The position numbers and the translations under genes were made by a program. The notes beneath the pieces are model-generated. The model saw nothing but the letters and a program-made list of their open reading frames with translations. It was not told where the DNA came from and ran no database searches. This document shows positions 8,802-17,401 of a stretch of 64,000 nt of DNA, in pieces (within the stretch, counting starts at the first letter, position 1; every line of letters starts with the position of its first letter). Where the stretch lies: NCBI GenBank assembly GCA_963809715.1, contig CAWEKO010000002.1, positions 186,001 through 250,000 on the forward strand, given 5' to 3'. Source of the stretch: Bog-473 sp963809715 (GTDB lineage: Bacteria > Actinomycetota > Acidimicrobiia > Acidimicrobiales > RAAP-2).

Positions 8802-9478
8802 GAGGGAACCTCTGTTCCTGCTTGTTCTGCCACCATGAACGTGGCGTACCAGTCGGGCCAATCCGGGTCGGCCTTGCCGATGCGCTTTTCGTGTTCGCCG
8901 TGGGCCGCGGCAGCTCGCCGCAACGCACCGGCCAGATCGCCGGCCGAACTGAACGACGTGAGATCCGGATCGACCCGGCCGGGCAGGCGGTTGGTGACCT
9001 CCTGCAGCAGCCAGCCATTGCCGTCCGGATCCTCGAACGTGGCAAATGTGTTGTAGCTCCTGTGGTTCGGATCGGGACCGTTGACGCGGTCGCTCGTATC
9101 GTCCGGCTGGAGTTGCGCTCCCGCTGCTCCCGCGTGGAACACCTCGCTCACCTCGGCGCCTCGCTCCACGAGCTGGGTGCGTCCGGCGTCGATATCCGAG
9201 AGGATCAGATAGAGACCGTGCGCAGACCCGGGTGTTGCCGCGGTGATCTTGGTGCCGAATTGGATGGAGCAGGGCGAACCGGGTGGCGTGAACTGAACGA
9301 CACGGAAGCCGTTGTCGAAGGAGAAGTCGGCGTCGAGTCTCCATCCGAGGCCGGCGTAGAACGCCTTTGAGCGGTCGGCGTCGGCGACCGGGATGACCAC
9401 CACTTCGAGCTTCAGGTCGACATTTCCTCTGCCCGTGCCACTGCCTGTCTCACGATGCTGTCCATCAACCGTACTCAT
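8798..9478 (-). CDS. VOC family protein with C-terminal extension
   Basis: A 226-residue protein. Residues about 22-160 form a VOC domain (LEVVVIPVADADRSKAFYAGLGW, then FEDPDGNGWLLQEV, the last strand with the Glu metal ligand). The following 65 residues carry a DWPDWYATFMVAEQ segment of the sort seen at the end of a group of actinobacterial glyoxalase-like proteins. The start at 9478 has GGGAGG seven bases upstream; an in-frame start exists 60 bases earlier but lacks this. The four-base overlap with the flavoprotein reductase gene suggests that the two act on the same compound or stress. Confidence 0.82.
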   Translation of the reverse strand: MSTVDGQHRETGSGTGRGNVDLKLEVVVIPVADADRSKAFYAGLGWRLDADFSFDNGFRVVQFTPPGSPCSIQFGTKITAATPGSAHGLYLILSDIDAGRTQLVERGAEVSEVFHAGAAGAQLQPDDTSDRVNGPDPNHRSYNTFATFEDPDGNGWLLQEVTNRLPGRVDPDLTSFSSAGDLAGALRRAAAAHGEHEKRIGKADPDWPDWYATFMVAEQAGTEVPS

Positions 9479-9589
9479 CAAGGCCTCCCTCGGCGGTAGT
9501 CCAGTTCGGGTTGTCGCACCAGGCCCATTGGAGCACACTCGAAGGAGTTGCAGCCAGAGAGAATCCCCAGCCCGAGGAGGGGATCGACG

Positions 9590-10447
9590 TCAGGAAGTTG
9601 GTGTCGGCACCGGATGCGAGTCAGACGGTACTGCTGGCGGCTCGATGTCGTCATACATCCGAACCGCAGCGAGCAGCCCGTCCGCACCCCGTTCGAAAAT
9701 GGCAATGCCCGCCTGGGGCGGAATGTCGTGTGACCCCCAGCGGACGCAGTTGTATTCCACGGCGCACCTCTGGCCGTCGTCGGTGATCTCGCAGAGCTCG
9801 GACTGGAGGCCGCCCCCGCGAAAATATTCGAAGAAGAACGCTCGGAGTTCCTCCGTCCCACGGTGCCAGGCTTGAGGACCGAAAGGTTCACGAAAGTACC
9901 CGTCCCGCTGGAATGTCCGCAGAATCCCGTCGGTGTCGCCGCCCTCCGATGCCCTCTGGTAGCGGCCGACGACGTCATCAGGCTCGTGAGCTCCGGGATT
10001 CAGGATGGGAGGCCGCACGTGGCGATGTCCTTCGACTGGCCACGTGCTGCAATAGGTGCGGAACACGACCGAACGTTCGTCGGGGGACTCGGCGACCACG
10101 GCGATCGGCCACGAGACGATCTGTCCATCCTGTTCGAGGCTGGCCAGTAGCTCCACAACGGCTCTTTGGCCGTCGTATGTGGCGGCAACGGTCTCTGTTC
10201 GTGCATGGTGTTCCGCCAACCAGGATTGGTTGCGGCTGACAAAGTGTCGCAACTCCTTGTGGCCGCGAACCTCGCCCACGAGGGGGTCATTGACCACGAC
10301 CTGTCCTGGCCAGACCGTCCGGAGACGGTGACTGTCGCCCTGTTCGATGGCCTGGAGGTATTGCGCGACCGGGTCGTCACGTCCGGTGATTTGCGTGTCT
10401 TGGCGTGCCAGCTCGACGGCACCGACGAAATCCGGAAACCAGGGCAT
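9590..10447 (-). CDS. Tandem NTF2/SnoaL-like domain protein
   Basis: A 285-residue protein with two cone-shaped alpha+beta NTF2-like domains: residues about 22-130 (VAQYLQAIEQGD ... FRTYCSTWPV) and about 148-262 (VVGRYQRASEGGDTDGILRTF ... VRMYDDIEP). Such domains bind small hydrophobic ligands and include isomerases, cyclases and dehydratases, but here no catalytic set can be named. The ATG at 10447 follows GGAGG directly; the in-frame TTG at 10459 overlaps that site and is unlikely. It lies between the DUF3237 fusion gene and the VOC gene on one strand, with gaps of 96 and 111 bases. Confidence 0.7.
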   Translation of the reverse strand: MPWFPDFVGAVELARQDTQITGRDDPVAQYLQAIEQGDSHRLRTVWPGQVVVNDPLVGEVRGHKELRHFVSRNQSWLAEHHARTETVAATYDGQRAVVELLASLEQDGQIVSWPIAVVAESPDERSVVFRTYCSTWPVEGHRHVRPPILNPGAHEPDDVVGRYQRASEGGDTDGILRTFQRDGYFREPFGPQAWHRGTEELRAFFFEYFRGGGLQSELCEITDDGQRCAVEYNCVRWGSHDIPPQAGIAIFERGADGLLAAVRMYDDIEPPAVPSDSHPVPTPTS

Positions 10448-10543
10448 CGTGACCTCCAAGGTGGTCGACGCGGGTGAGCAGCGTCACCAAGTTATCGGGG
10501 CGGAGATGCTTCCCGCCTGGAGTTCAGGGTCCAGGTCGACCGC

Positions 10544-11332
10544 TCATTCCACGAGGTACGTCTCGTAGATCACCCCAGCAGGCTGTCGACCGCCCACGCA
10601 CACGAAGACTCCTTTGTTGAGCCAACGTAACTCCGGGTCTCCGGTCTCAATCCGTACCGCCACTCGGAAGGTGTACTCGCTGGCATCGACGTCCGCGCCA
10701 CGAGCGAGACGAGCGAGCACCTCAGCGCTGCCGTGGCGTACCCCGTGACCCTGAACAAGGAGCAGAGCCCCCTGGTCAGTTTCGAGTGTGTAACGAAGAT
10801 CCGCCAGAGCGGTCCCGTCCGAGAGCACGGTCTGCCAATCAGCGCTGGCCCCGGATACCAACCTGCCACGGATGTCGGGGCCTTCGAAGGTTCCGTCGGT
10901 CAGGGGCACGACGCGACGGCGACCCAGGGCAGTTTCCCCGAGATCGAGTGGTTTGCCCAGCGTCGCGACGAGGCGGTAGATCATGGTGAGCCTGGGGGCG
11001 GGCAGTTGGTTCTGCCACCGGTGCCCTTGTGCAGTCGAAGCTTCTGGCGCGGGGTCGTTGCGATGAGGTTCGAGTGCAGTGACCGTGACCTTCATCCATT
11101 CACGCAGAGGGAGAAGGCTCAGCAAATCGTCAAGTTCGGTCTGGCTCTCAGCCCGATAGAGCCCGAGAACTCGGGACTGACCGGCTCCAGCGGGTCGGTT
11201 CCAGACGCGGAGGACGTGCCCGTCTTCTGCGAGTCTGGCTGCGGCAATTGTCTCGGCACGCTCGCGATCGGCCACCTCGGCGGCTGGGGTTCCTTCGGGA
11301 ACTTCGATCTCGAACTCGACCAGGAATTCCAT
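10544..11332 (-). CDS. Muconolactone isomerase-like / DUF3237 fusion protein
   Basis: A 262-residue protein made of two recognisable parts. Residues 1-90 (MEFLVEFEIEVPEGTP ... LPLREWMKVTVTALEPH) match the small ferredoxin-like fold of muconolactone delta-isomerase (CatC), which in the beta-ketoadipate pathway shifts the lactone double bond. Residues about 110-262 match DUF3237, a beta-barrel family (GPDIRGRLVSGASADWQTVLSDG; YETYLVE end) of unknown activity. Both parts sit in one frame with no internal stop. The start at 11332 has GAGGAG seven bases upstream. None of the ring-cleavage genes lie nearby, so a classical catechol role is doubtful. Confidence 0.75.
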   Translation of the reverse strand: MEFLVEFEIEVPEGTPAAEVADRERAETIAAARLAEDGHVLRVWNRPAGAGQSRVLGLYRAESQTELDDLLSLLPLREWMKVTVTALEPHRNDPAPEASTAQGHRWQNQLPAPRLTMIYRLVATLGKPLDLGETALGRRRVVPLTDGTFEGPDIRGRLVSGASADWQTVLSDGTALADLRYTLETDQGALLLVQGHGVRHGSAEVLARLARGADVDASEYTFRVAVRIETGDPELRWLNKGVFVCVGGRQPAGVIYETYLVE

Positions 11333-11549
11333 GATGTACTCCTCGGCTCCGATGCGGCACCAGCATGCCGGATCTTTCCGCATCATGTGTGAAGATCTCT
11401 GACAGTCCGGCGGTCGCGGGATCTCGGAGGCCGACGCAGTTCGGGTGTGAGACCATCTACCGGGCCGTCGGATGCGACCTGAGGAATGGGGCCGTCCGAG
11501 TCAAGGAAAGACCGAGCAGACCCTGAGCGAGCCAGAGGAGGAACCCGGA

Positions 11550-12374
11550 GTGAGCACCATCACGACCAGCGACGGCACGGAGATCTTTTACAAGGACTGG
11601 GGGTCGGGCCAACCGGTCGTGTTCAGCCACGGCTGGCCCCTCTCGGCGGATGACTGGGACACGCAACTGCTCTTCTTCTTGAAGAACGGCTACCGCGTGA
11701 TCGCCCATGACCGGCGGGGGCACGGCCGCTCTTCGCAGACGAGCGACGGTCACGACATGGACCACTACGCCGATGATTTGGCCGCGGTGACCACCCATCT
11801 CGATCTTCACGACGCCGTCCATGTCGGTCACTCGACCGGAGGCGGTGAGGTGACGCGTTACATTGCCCGTCACGGCGAAAGCCGGGTCGCGAAGGCGGTG
11901 CTGATCAGTTCGGTGCCTCCGCTCATGGTGAAGACCGACGCCAATCCCGGCGGCCTACCCAAGAGCGTCTTCGACGATCTCCAGGCCCAGCTGGCTGCGA
12001 ACCGGTCCGAGTTCTACCGGGCCTTGCCGTCGGGACCCTTCTACGGCTTCAACCGGCCCGGCGTCGAGCCCTCCGAGGCGATCATTCAGAACTGGTGGCG
12101 CCAAGGGATGATGGGTGGAGCGAAGGCACACTACGACGGCATCGTCGCCTTCTCGCAGACCGACTTCACCGAAGACCTCAAGAAGATATCGGTGCCGGTC
12201 TTGGTCATGCACGGCGATGATGATCAGATCGTCCCCTACGCCGACTCCGGCCCACTTTCGGCGAAACTTGTCCAGAACGGAACGCTCAAGACCTACCCGG
12301 GGTTCCCGCACGGAATGCCGACCACCCAGGCCGAGACGATCAACGCCGACCTTTTGGCCTTTATCCAGACCTGA
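11550..12374 (+). CDS. Alpha/beta hydrolase, cofactor-free haloperoxidase (non-heme chloroperoxidase) type
   Basis: A 274-residue alpha/beta-hydrolase very like the bacterial metal-free haloperoxidases/perhydrolases, which generate peracids from peroxide and short acids and also hydrolyse esters. Seen in sequence: oxyanion-hole region FSHGWPLSADDW, HDRRGHGRS, nucleophile Ser95 in GHSTGG, Asp in MHGDDDQIVPY and His in GFPHGMPTT. Length is normal for the family. The GTG start at 11550 is chosen because AGGAGGAA precedes it and the protein then starts directly at the conserved ITTSDGTEIFYKDWG. It points away from the minus-strand block to its left and converges with a glycosyltransferase gene. 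Confidence 0.92.
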   Translation: MSTITTSDGTEIFYKDWGSGQPVVFSHGWPLSADDWDTQLLFFLKNGYRVIAHDRRGHGRSSQTSDGHDMDHYADDLAAVTTHLDLHDAVHVGHSTGGGEVTRYIARHGESRVAKAVLISSVPPLMVKTDANPGGLPKSVFDDLQAQLAANRSEFYRALPSGPFYGFNRPGVEPSEAIIQNWWRQGMMGGAKAHYDGIVAFSQTDFTEDLKKISVPVLVMHGDDDQIVPYADSGPLSAKLVQNGTLKTYPGFPHGMPTTQAETINADLLAFIQT

Positions 12375-12470
12375 GGGCTGGCCTCTTCTCTCGAGATCGG
12401 CTTCGAGGGCGAGCGCCGCCTTTCGCGCCGTCGATCGTCTCCGGCCCCAGCAATGTGCTCGTCGGGACCG

Positions 12471-13556
12471 TCATCCCGTCACCTCGAGATTGGGCCCCAC
12501 CAAGTCCGCGGCCCCGTGAAACGGGTGGGACGAGTGCCGTTGGGCCGCCTCGGTGATTGCCTGTTGATAGGCCGCGACGTACTGGTCGACCATTCGCTCG
12601 CTGCTGAATCGCCGAACCGCGAGCGTGCGAACTGCGGCTCGGTCAAAGCGGCTGATGGTCTTGACCGCCTCGGCCGCCGAGGCAACGTCGGCAACGAGAG
12701 TGCCCGTGGTTCCCTCGATGATGAGTTCCCGCATCGATCCGCGATCGAAGGCAATCACCGGGGTTCCACAGGCCATCGCTTCGACGACCGAGAGACCGAA
12801 CGGCTCGTCGAAGTTCACGAGGTGGAGAAGGGCTTGTGCCCCGCCGAGGAACGTTGAGCGATCCTCTGCACGAACGGAACCGACGAATTGCACGCGATCC
12901 CCGTCAAGAAGTGGCGCGACCTCTTTTTCGAAATACTTCTCGTCCTGAACGATTCCGGCTATCCGAAGTGGGACATCCGCCCTCCTTGCGGCTTCGATTG
13001 CGGCAACGACTCCCTTGTCCGGGTGAATCCGTCCGAAGAAGGCCACATACGAGCCCGGCGCCGAGTGGAAACGAAATGCTCGGGTGTCGATCCCGTGGTG
13101 GATCGTGCTCACATAGTCGAGGTCAGGATGCCTGTCAGCATCGCTGATGGCGACGTAGGAGGTTAAGGAGTTGTACTTGACGTACACCGGAACGATGTCG
13201 GGTGACGAGAATCCGTGGATCGTGGTGATCACAGGGGTCGCGATCAACCCGGAGTAGGTGAGCGGCAGAAAATCGAAGCTGTTGTGGATCACGTCGAACT
13301 CAGACGCCCGCTCGAAAACTTCGGAAATGTGCAGGCACTCGGCGACTTTGGGGTCGACGCTCGGGTCCTCGGACCAGCCTCGGCCAACCACGCTGCGTAA
13401 ACGGGCCGAGGTTACGGAGTCACCGGTGGCGAAAAGCGTCACATCGTGGCCCCGGGCTACCAGCCCTTCGGTCAAGAGCGAGGCGAAAAGCTCCCATGGC
13501 CCGTAGTGGAGCGGAGGCACACGCCAGGAGATGGGTGCGAGCACCGCAATGCGCAC
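12471..13556 (-). CDS. Glycosyltransferase family 4 protein
   Basis: A 361-residue GT-B retaining glycosyltransferase. The N-terminal domain opens IAVLAPISWRVPPLHYGPWE, and the C-terminal nucleotide-sugar domain has YVAFFGRIHPDKGV and the E-x7-E motif region FDEPFGLSVVEAMACGTPVI. The acceptor and sugar cannot be read from the sequence. The start was set at GTG 13556; a longer open frame upstream is the microprotein region in another frame. It is the last gene of a five-gene minus-strand operon, seven bases after the microprotein stop, so coupled translation is likely. Closely similar in style to the GT4 at the operon's other end but not a recent duplicate. Confidence 0.88.
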   Translation of the reverse strand: MRIAVLAPISWRVPPLHYGPWELFASLLTEGLVARGHDVTLFATGDSVTSARLRSVVGRGWSEDPSVDPKVAECLHISEVFERASEFDVIHNSFDFLPLTYSGLIATPVITTIHGFSSPDIVPVYVKYNSLTSYVAISDADRHPDLDYVSTIHHGIDTRAFRFHSAPGSYVAFFGRIHPDKGVVAAIEAARRADVPLRIAGIVQDEKYFEKEVAPLLDGDRVQFVGSVRAEDRSTFLGGAQALLHLVNFDEPFGLSVVEAMACGTPVIAFDRGSMRELIIEGTTGTLVADVASAAEAVKTISRFDRAAVRTLAVRRFSSERMVDQYVAAYQQAITEAAQRHSSHPFHGAADLVGPNLEVTG

Positions 13557-13563
13557 GACGCTC

Positions 13564-13695
13564 TCAACGCCCCAGTCCCGAGCGGTCAGCCTTCTTGTCT
13601 CGTTCTTCTCTCTTCTCCTTCTTTGCCCCTCGCTTCTCCTTGAGGGACCTTCCGGGTTTCTTTCCCGATGGCTTCTGCGGGGATCTGTCGGGCAT
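13564..13695 (-). CDS. Small basic protein (43 aa) within the glycan operon
   Basis: A 43-residue Lys/Arg-rich protein, MPDRSPQKPSGKKPGRSLKE followed by further KK/KR/EE clusters. It resembles short hypothetical proteins of the type SKKxGKSLKEKR common in actinobacteria. It has GGAGAA seven bases before the ATG. It lies 30 bases after the GH130 stop and seven bases before the GT4 start, so it is probably translated within the operon. The charge suggests nucleic-acid, ribosome or membrane-surface binding, but no function is known to me. Confidence 0.6.
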   Translation of the reverse strand: MPDRSPQKPSGKKPGRSLKEKRGAKKEKREERDKKADRSGLGR

Positions 13696-13725
13696 CGTGT
13701 TCTCCAATCGTGTGTGGTCGCAAGG

Positions 13726-15216
13726 TCAGTCGGAATTCTCCCGCAAGGCGGCCAACAGCTTGACCAGAGGCACGCTGGCCACTCCGATTGCGGAGTCGCC
13801 AATTCCGTAGGGGAGGATCAGCGTGTCCGCATGGATGAGAGCGCCGCAGGAGTAGAGGACATTGGGCACGTACCCGTTCTGCTCATCACGGGTCGGGCTG
13901 AGGAGTGGCTCGCGGAGCCGACCGATCACCCGAGTAGGATCTTCGAGGTCGAGCAGTATGGCCCCGATCTTGTAGGTCCGCATCGGACCAACGCCGTGAG
14001 TGAGGACCAGCCATCCGACCTCAGTTTCGATTGGCGATCCACAGTTGCCGAGCTGAACGACCTCCCAGGAATGCAGGGGTGTCTGGCACGCCAAGCCCCG
14101 TTCCCAGAGATGTGGGTTGCTTGAGTAGGTGATGGTGTTTGATTCCCGATCAGATCGAGACAACGCCGCGAACCGCCCTCTGACTCGACGAGGGAAGAGT
14201 GCCAGACCCTTGTTGGCCGCCGCCGCGCCGGCCATCGGCCTGGAGGTGAAGTGCACGAAATCCTTTGTTTCGAGAAGTTGTTGGCCGATGTCCGTGCCGT
14301 TGAAAGCCGTGTAGGAGGCGTAATAGGTCACACTGCAATCCTCGTCGCAGAATCGCACGAAGCGGGCGTCCTCCACGCCCTTGACTTCGGCGCTCATGGC
14401 CGGCAGGAGTACCCGTTCACTCAGTGGCGTATCGGACTCGAAGGTAACGCCGTAGCTCCGTTCGGCGATTCTCCGGATCTGGCCGATCGTTCTCCGAGCC
14501 TGCTTCCGGGTGGCCACGTGTTTCTCGAGCCGGTTCAGCTGCACCTCCAACCCGGCGAGGGTGAACTGTGGCCCGAGGCGACCGAGCACGTAGTCGACGT
14601 CATCCACGCTCGCCCGGAGTCGACGCAGCTCCGCTTTGAATGCTTCGGCCTCGAGGGTCGCCTCCTCTCGCTGTCCCGTAATGGCAAAGGTCGGCGGTGC
14701 GTCAAATTCGACGTCGGCTGACGAGGCCACAATTCCAGTCCGAAAGCCAATCGAAGAGGTGTGGCCCTCACCGACTGCACGGACACTCATCACGAAGCGG
14801 ACGTCGCCGGCTTTGACCCCGGCCTGGTCGGGATGAATGACCATGCTCGGATTGCACAGAGCAGCACCCTCAATGGCGTACTCACTCGTAAAGGTGGCGC
14901 CGAGGAGGAGACGGCGGGTCGGAGACAGCTGGCGTTCCGGATTGAGACGATCCGAGAGCTCGTCGGCGTGCTGAAGGAACGTGTTGGTCAATCCATGATG
15001 TCGAGTGCTGAAGCGATCCAAAAGATCATCGAGAGCAACTTGGACTTCTTGGTCCGACAACTCCAGCACGCGTTGTAAGACGGGATTCGATCGGGATTCC
15101 TGCTGATCGAATCCCTCGTGACCTGGGACGAAAAGACGGGTGACCACACGCGACGCATCGGCCGAAATGCGGATGGGATGGCGACGAAGGAGTGTCGACT
15201 CACGGAGGAGGGTCAT
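13726..15216 (-). CDS. Glycoside hydrolase family 130 protein (beta-mannoside phosphorylase type)
   Basis: A 496-residue five-bladed beta-propeller enzyme. GH130 members phosphorolyse or hydrolyse beta-mannosides, releasing mannose 1-phosphate when acting as phosphorylases. The family motif GVEDAR is at 280-285, with FTSRPMAGAAAANKGLALFP, TYSSNPHLWE and GWLVLTHGVGPMRTYKIGA as later propeller strands. The N-terminal 100 residues (many Arg, LSDQEVQVALDDLL) are a helical extension found in the long GH130 subgroup near glycosyltransferases. The ATG overlaps the stop of the upstream gene by four bases. Together with two GT4 genes it points to synthesis and turnover of a mannose-containing oligosaccharide (inference). 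Confidence 0.87.
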   Translation of the reverse strand: MTLLRESTLLRRHPIRISADASRVVTRLFVPGHEGFDQQESRSNPVLQRVLELSDQEVQVALDDLLDRFSTRHHGLTNTFLQHADELSDRLNPERQLSPTRRLLLGATFTSEYAIEGAALCNPSMVIHPDQAGVKAGDVRFVMSVRAVGEGHTSSIGFRTGIVASSADVEFDAPPTFAITGQREEATLEAEAFKAELRRLRASVDDVDYVLGRLGPQFTLAGLEVQLNRLEKHVATRKQARRTIGQIRRIAERSYGVTFESDTPLSERVLLPAMSAEVKGVEDARFVRFCDEDCSVTYYASYTAFNGTDIGQQLLETKDFVHFTSRPMAGAAAANKGLALFPRRVRGRFAALSRSDRESNTITYSSNPHLWERGLACQTPLHSWEVVQLGNCGSPIETEVGWLVLTHGVGPMRTYKIGAILLDLEDPTRVIGRLREPLLSPTRDEQNGYVPNVLYSCGALIHADTLILPYGIGDSAIGVASVPLVKLLAALRENSD

Positions 15217-16238
15217 TGGAGGACGCCGCTAAGACGCCGGGCGTGCTGCATGGTCGAGAGGAAAGCGAGCGTCGACTCGGTTCCCTGGTTGAGATTGGCG
15301 CCTGATCTCTGCAGGCCGTCAAAGCCTCCACCGGTCTCTGGGTCCCACATGACGACTTCGCCGTCATTGTCACCGAGGAACCAATTCGTCGCAGACGTGA
15401 TGCCGTCGGCCCACAGAGGGTTGCCGTCAATGTCGAGGGCGCGGGCACACGCATCGGCCAGCGCCGCGATCTCGATCGGTTGCTGGTCGAATCCCGGGGC
15501 TCGGTCCTCGGGAGCCGCTCCCCCCACGGGAGTGACGGAGAGATGCCCATGTTGGGTCTCATGACTAAGCAGCCACTCCAAGAGATCCAACCCGCGCTGC
15601 ACGAGTGCGGGACGATCGAGAGCCGATCCGGCCGCAATCACCGCTTCGGGGAGAGTGGCGTTCGCGTAGGTGAGGCGCGGTTCGGGCCAGGGCCACCCCG
15701 CGTGAGTGTTGGGCCTGGCCATTGCGTCAGCGGCGTCCGACAAGAGGCTGCGGGCAGACACATGGTCGGGGTCAACCTTGAGGAGCTCGGCGGCGCCGAG
15801 CGTGGCAAAAGCGATGGACCTGGGCCAGCGTGAGCGCTGGCGCATCGCTCGTTCGATCGCCCGCAGTGCCAAGCCACGTATCTGGTGATCGTCGCTGCGG
15901 GATGCTGCCGTGCCCAACCCCCAGATGGCCCTTCCCCAGCAATCGTCGAGTGTTGGGACGTCCTCCCACACGCCACTCCGGTTCATCCGGTTTCGGCATC
16001 GGCCAACCGAATCCAGCGCACTGTGAACGAACCTCACACTCAGCGCGGCAAGGTGATTGGCCTCGGGATTGCCCTGTTCACGAGACGCCACCACGAGCAC
16101 ACGCGCCATGTCGTCGCTGCAGTAGCCGTGTTCGGGCCTGGGCGCGCTGAAGAGTGCGTGTTCGAAGACGCCGTGCTCATCGGCCATGGACACGAGGTGT
16201 CCGAAATTCGACCCGGAACCCTCCAGGGGCGAGTTCAC
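15213..16238 (-). CDS. Glycan-operon protein, probable (alpha/alpha) barrel
   Basis: A 341-residue protein with repeated helical pairs, each closing with Trp- or Gly-rich turns (WEDVPTLDDCWGRAIWGLG, AGWPWPEPRLTYANATLPEA, ATNWFLGDNDGEVVMWDPET). This pattern fits the (alpha/alpha)6 barrels of glycan-processing enzymes. I recognise the type as a frequent companion of GH130 and GT4 genes, often labelled glycosyltransferase without proof. An early HGYCSDDMARVLVV segment and the acidic DDCWGRA segment could be active-site regions. The start is placed at GTG 16238 because it forms a GTGA overlap with the stop of the upstream GT4 gene. A mannosidase-, epimerase- or lyase-like role is equally possible. 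Confidence 0.6.
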   Translation of the reverse strand: MNSPLEGSGSNFGHLVSMADEHGVFEHALFSAPRPEHGYCSDDMARVLVVASREQGNPEANHLAALSVRFVHSALDSVGRCRNRMNRSGVWEDVPTLDDCWGRAIWGLGTAASRSDDHQIRGLALRAIERAMRQRSRWPRSIAFATLGAAELLKVDPDHVSARSLLSDAADAMARPNTHAGWPWPEPRLTYANATLPEAVIAAGSALDRPALVQRGLDLLEWLLSHETQHGHLSVTPVGGAAPEDRAPGFDQQPIEIAALADACARALDIDGNPLWADGITSATNWFLGDNDGEVVMWDPETGGGFDGLQRSGANLNQGTESTLAFLSTMQHARRLSGVLQ

Positions 16239-17401
16239 ACGAGTGACAATCGATCCGAAAGGAGGTGATCGGCCAAGCGGACGTACTGGCCCGCCACCAC
16301 CGACCATCCGAGGCTCGGAGCCAAACGGGCTGCCTCTGCTGCCATGCTGGCCGCCAGATCGGGGGTCGTGAGGATGCTTCGCAGAGCTCGGGCCATCGCA
16401 TCGGGGTCATCGTGGTCGACGACGATCCCGGCGCCACTCGAGAGAAACTCGACGGCGTGAGGAAATGCGGTCGCCACCACGGGCCGTCCGGCCGCGACGG
16501 CGTCGACGAGGACACCGGACGTCACCTGGTCCTTGGAGTCATAGGGAAGGGCGACGACGGTACTCTTTTGAATCAAAGCAGTAAGAGCTTCCACATCGCG
16601 ATACGTCGCGTCAAAAACGACGGACGAAGAGAGCCCGTAGCGCTCCGCTTGCTCCATGCGTTCCCGACGGTACGACTCCCCGTGCGCGGCGAGGACCTTG
16701 GGGTGCGTCTGGCCGGCTACGAGATAGCGTGGTTGGGTCGGGAGATCGTGCAGCGTGTGCATAGCGTCAATGACGCGCTCGATCCCTTTTCCCGGCCCGA
16801 TCAGACCCCACGTCAATATCACAGGTCGGGCTGCCGGATCGGGTACCACCGGGGCCCGGGGAAGTGCGGCCCCGTGCGCGACGGTGGCTACCTTGGAGGG
16901 GTCGACATCGAAGCCTTCGCGCAACCGAGTGTGGGCCGCGGCGGTCATGACCACGACCTGGTCAGCCAGAGCCACCACTTCGTTGAGCACAGACCGCTGG
17001 TGCGGAGTCGGGTCGGCCAGGATTGTGTGGGCGATGACAATGGACGGAACGCGCAGACCGGCCAGGATCTCGAGGAGCTCGTCTCCGTCGACTCCTCCGT
17101 AGAGGCCGTACTCGTGTTGGATCAGGGCAACGTCGTGTTGGTTCAACGCCTCCGAGCTCGCCAGCACAGAACTGCGTGATCCGTTGTTCAAGTGGCCGAC
17201 GACGGGATGGCGTTGCGACTTCTGTGTTCCGTCGTCGAGGACTTGCACCACACCGATCTCGCTGTCGTGCTTCGACAAGCCGGACGCCAGTGCGGCGCTA
17301 AACGTGGCGAGGCCACACGGCGTTGGAGGATAGGAGCTGAGGATCCCGAAAGAGCGAGCGCGACGCTCAGGGCGTTCGATGGGCAAAGTCGTGACGCGCA
17401 C
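16235..17401 (-). CDS. Glycosyltransferase family 4 protein
   Basis: A 388-residue GT-B glycosyltransferase heading the operon. The N-terminal domain has SSYPPTPCGLATFSAALASG and LIQHEYGLYGG, typical of the mannosyl/glucosyl-transferases that act with GH130 partners; the C-terminal domain has PVILTWGLIGPGKGIERVID and VVALPYDSKDQVTSGVLVDA with SGVLVDAVAAGRPVVAT as the donor-binding region. It uses an NDP- or GDP-sugar donor by family knowledge. The GTG start at 17401 has GAGGAG six bases upstream. Its stop overlaps the start of the next gene by four bases (GTGA). The operon promoter should be in the 760-base space to the right. Confidence 0.88.
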   Translation of the reverse strand: MRVTTLPIERPERRARSFGILSSYPPTPCGLATFSAALASGLSKHDSEIGVVQVLDDGTQKSQRHPVVGHLNNGSRSSVLASSEALNQHDVALIQHEYGLYGGVDGDELLEILAGLRVPSIVIAHTILADPTPHQRSVLNEVVALADQVVVMTAAAHTRLREGFDVDPSKVATVAHGAALPRAPVVPDPAARPVILTWGLIGPGKGIERVIDAMHTLHDLPTQPRYLVAGQTHPKVLAAHGESYRRERMEQAERYGLSSSVVFDATYRDVEALTALIQKSTVVALPYDSKDQVTSGVLVDAVAAGRPVVATAFPHAVEFLSSGAGIVVDHDDPDAMARALRSILTTPDLAASMAAEAARLAPSLGWSVVAGQYVRLADHLLSDRLSLV

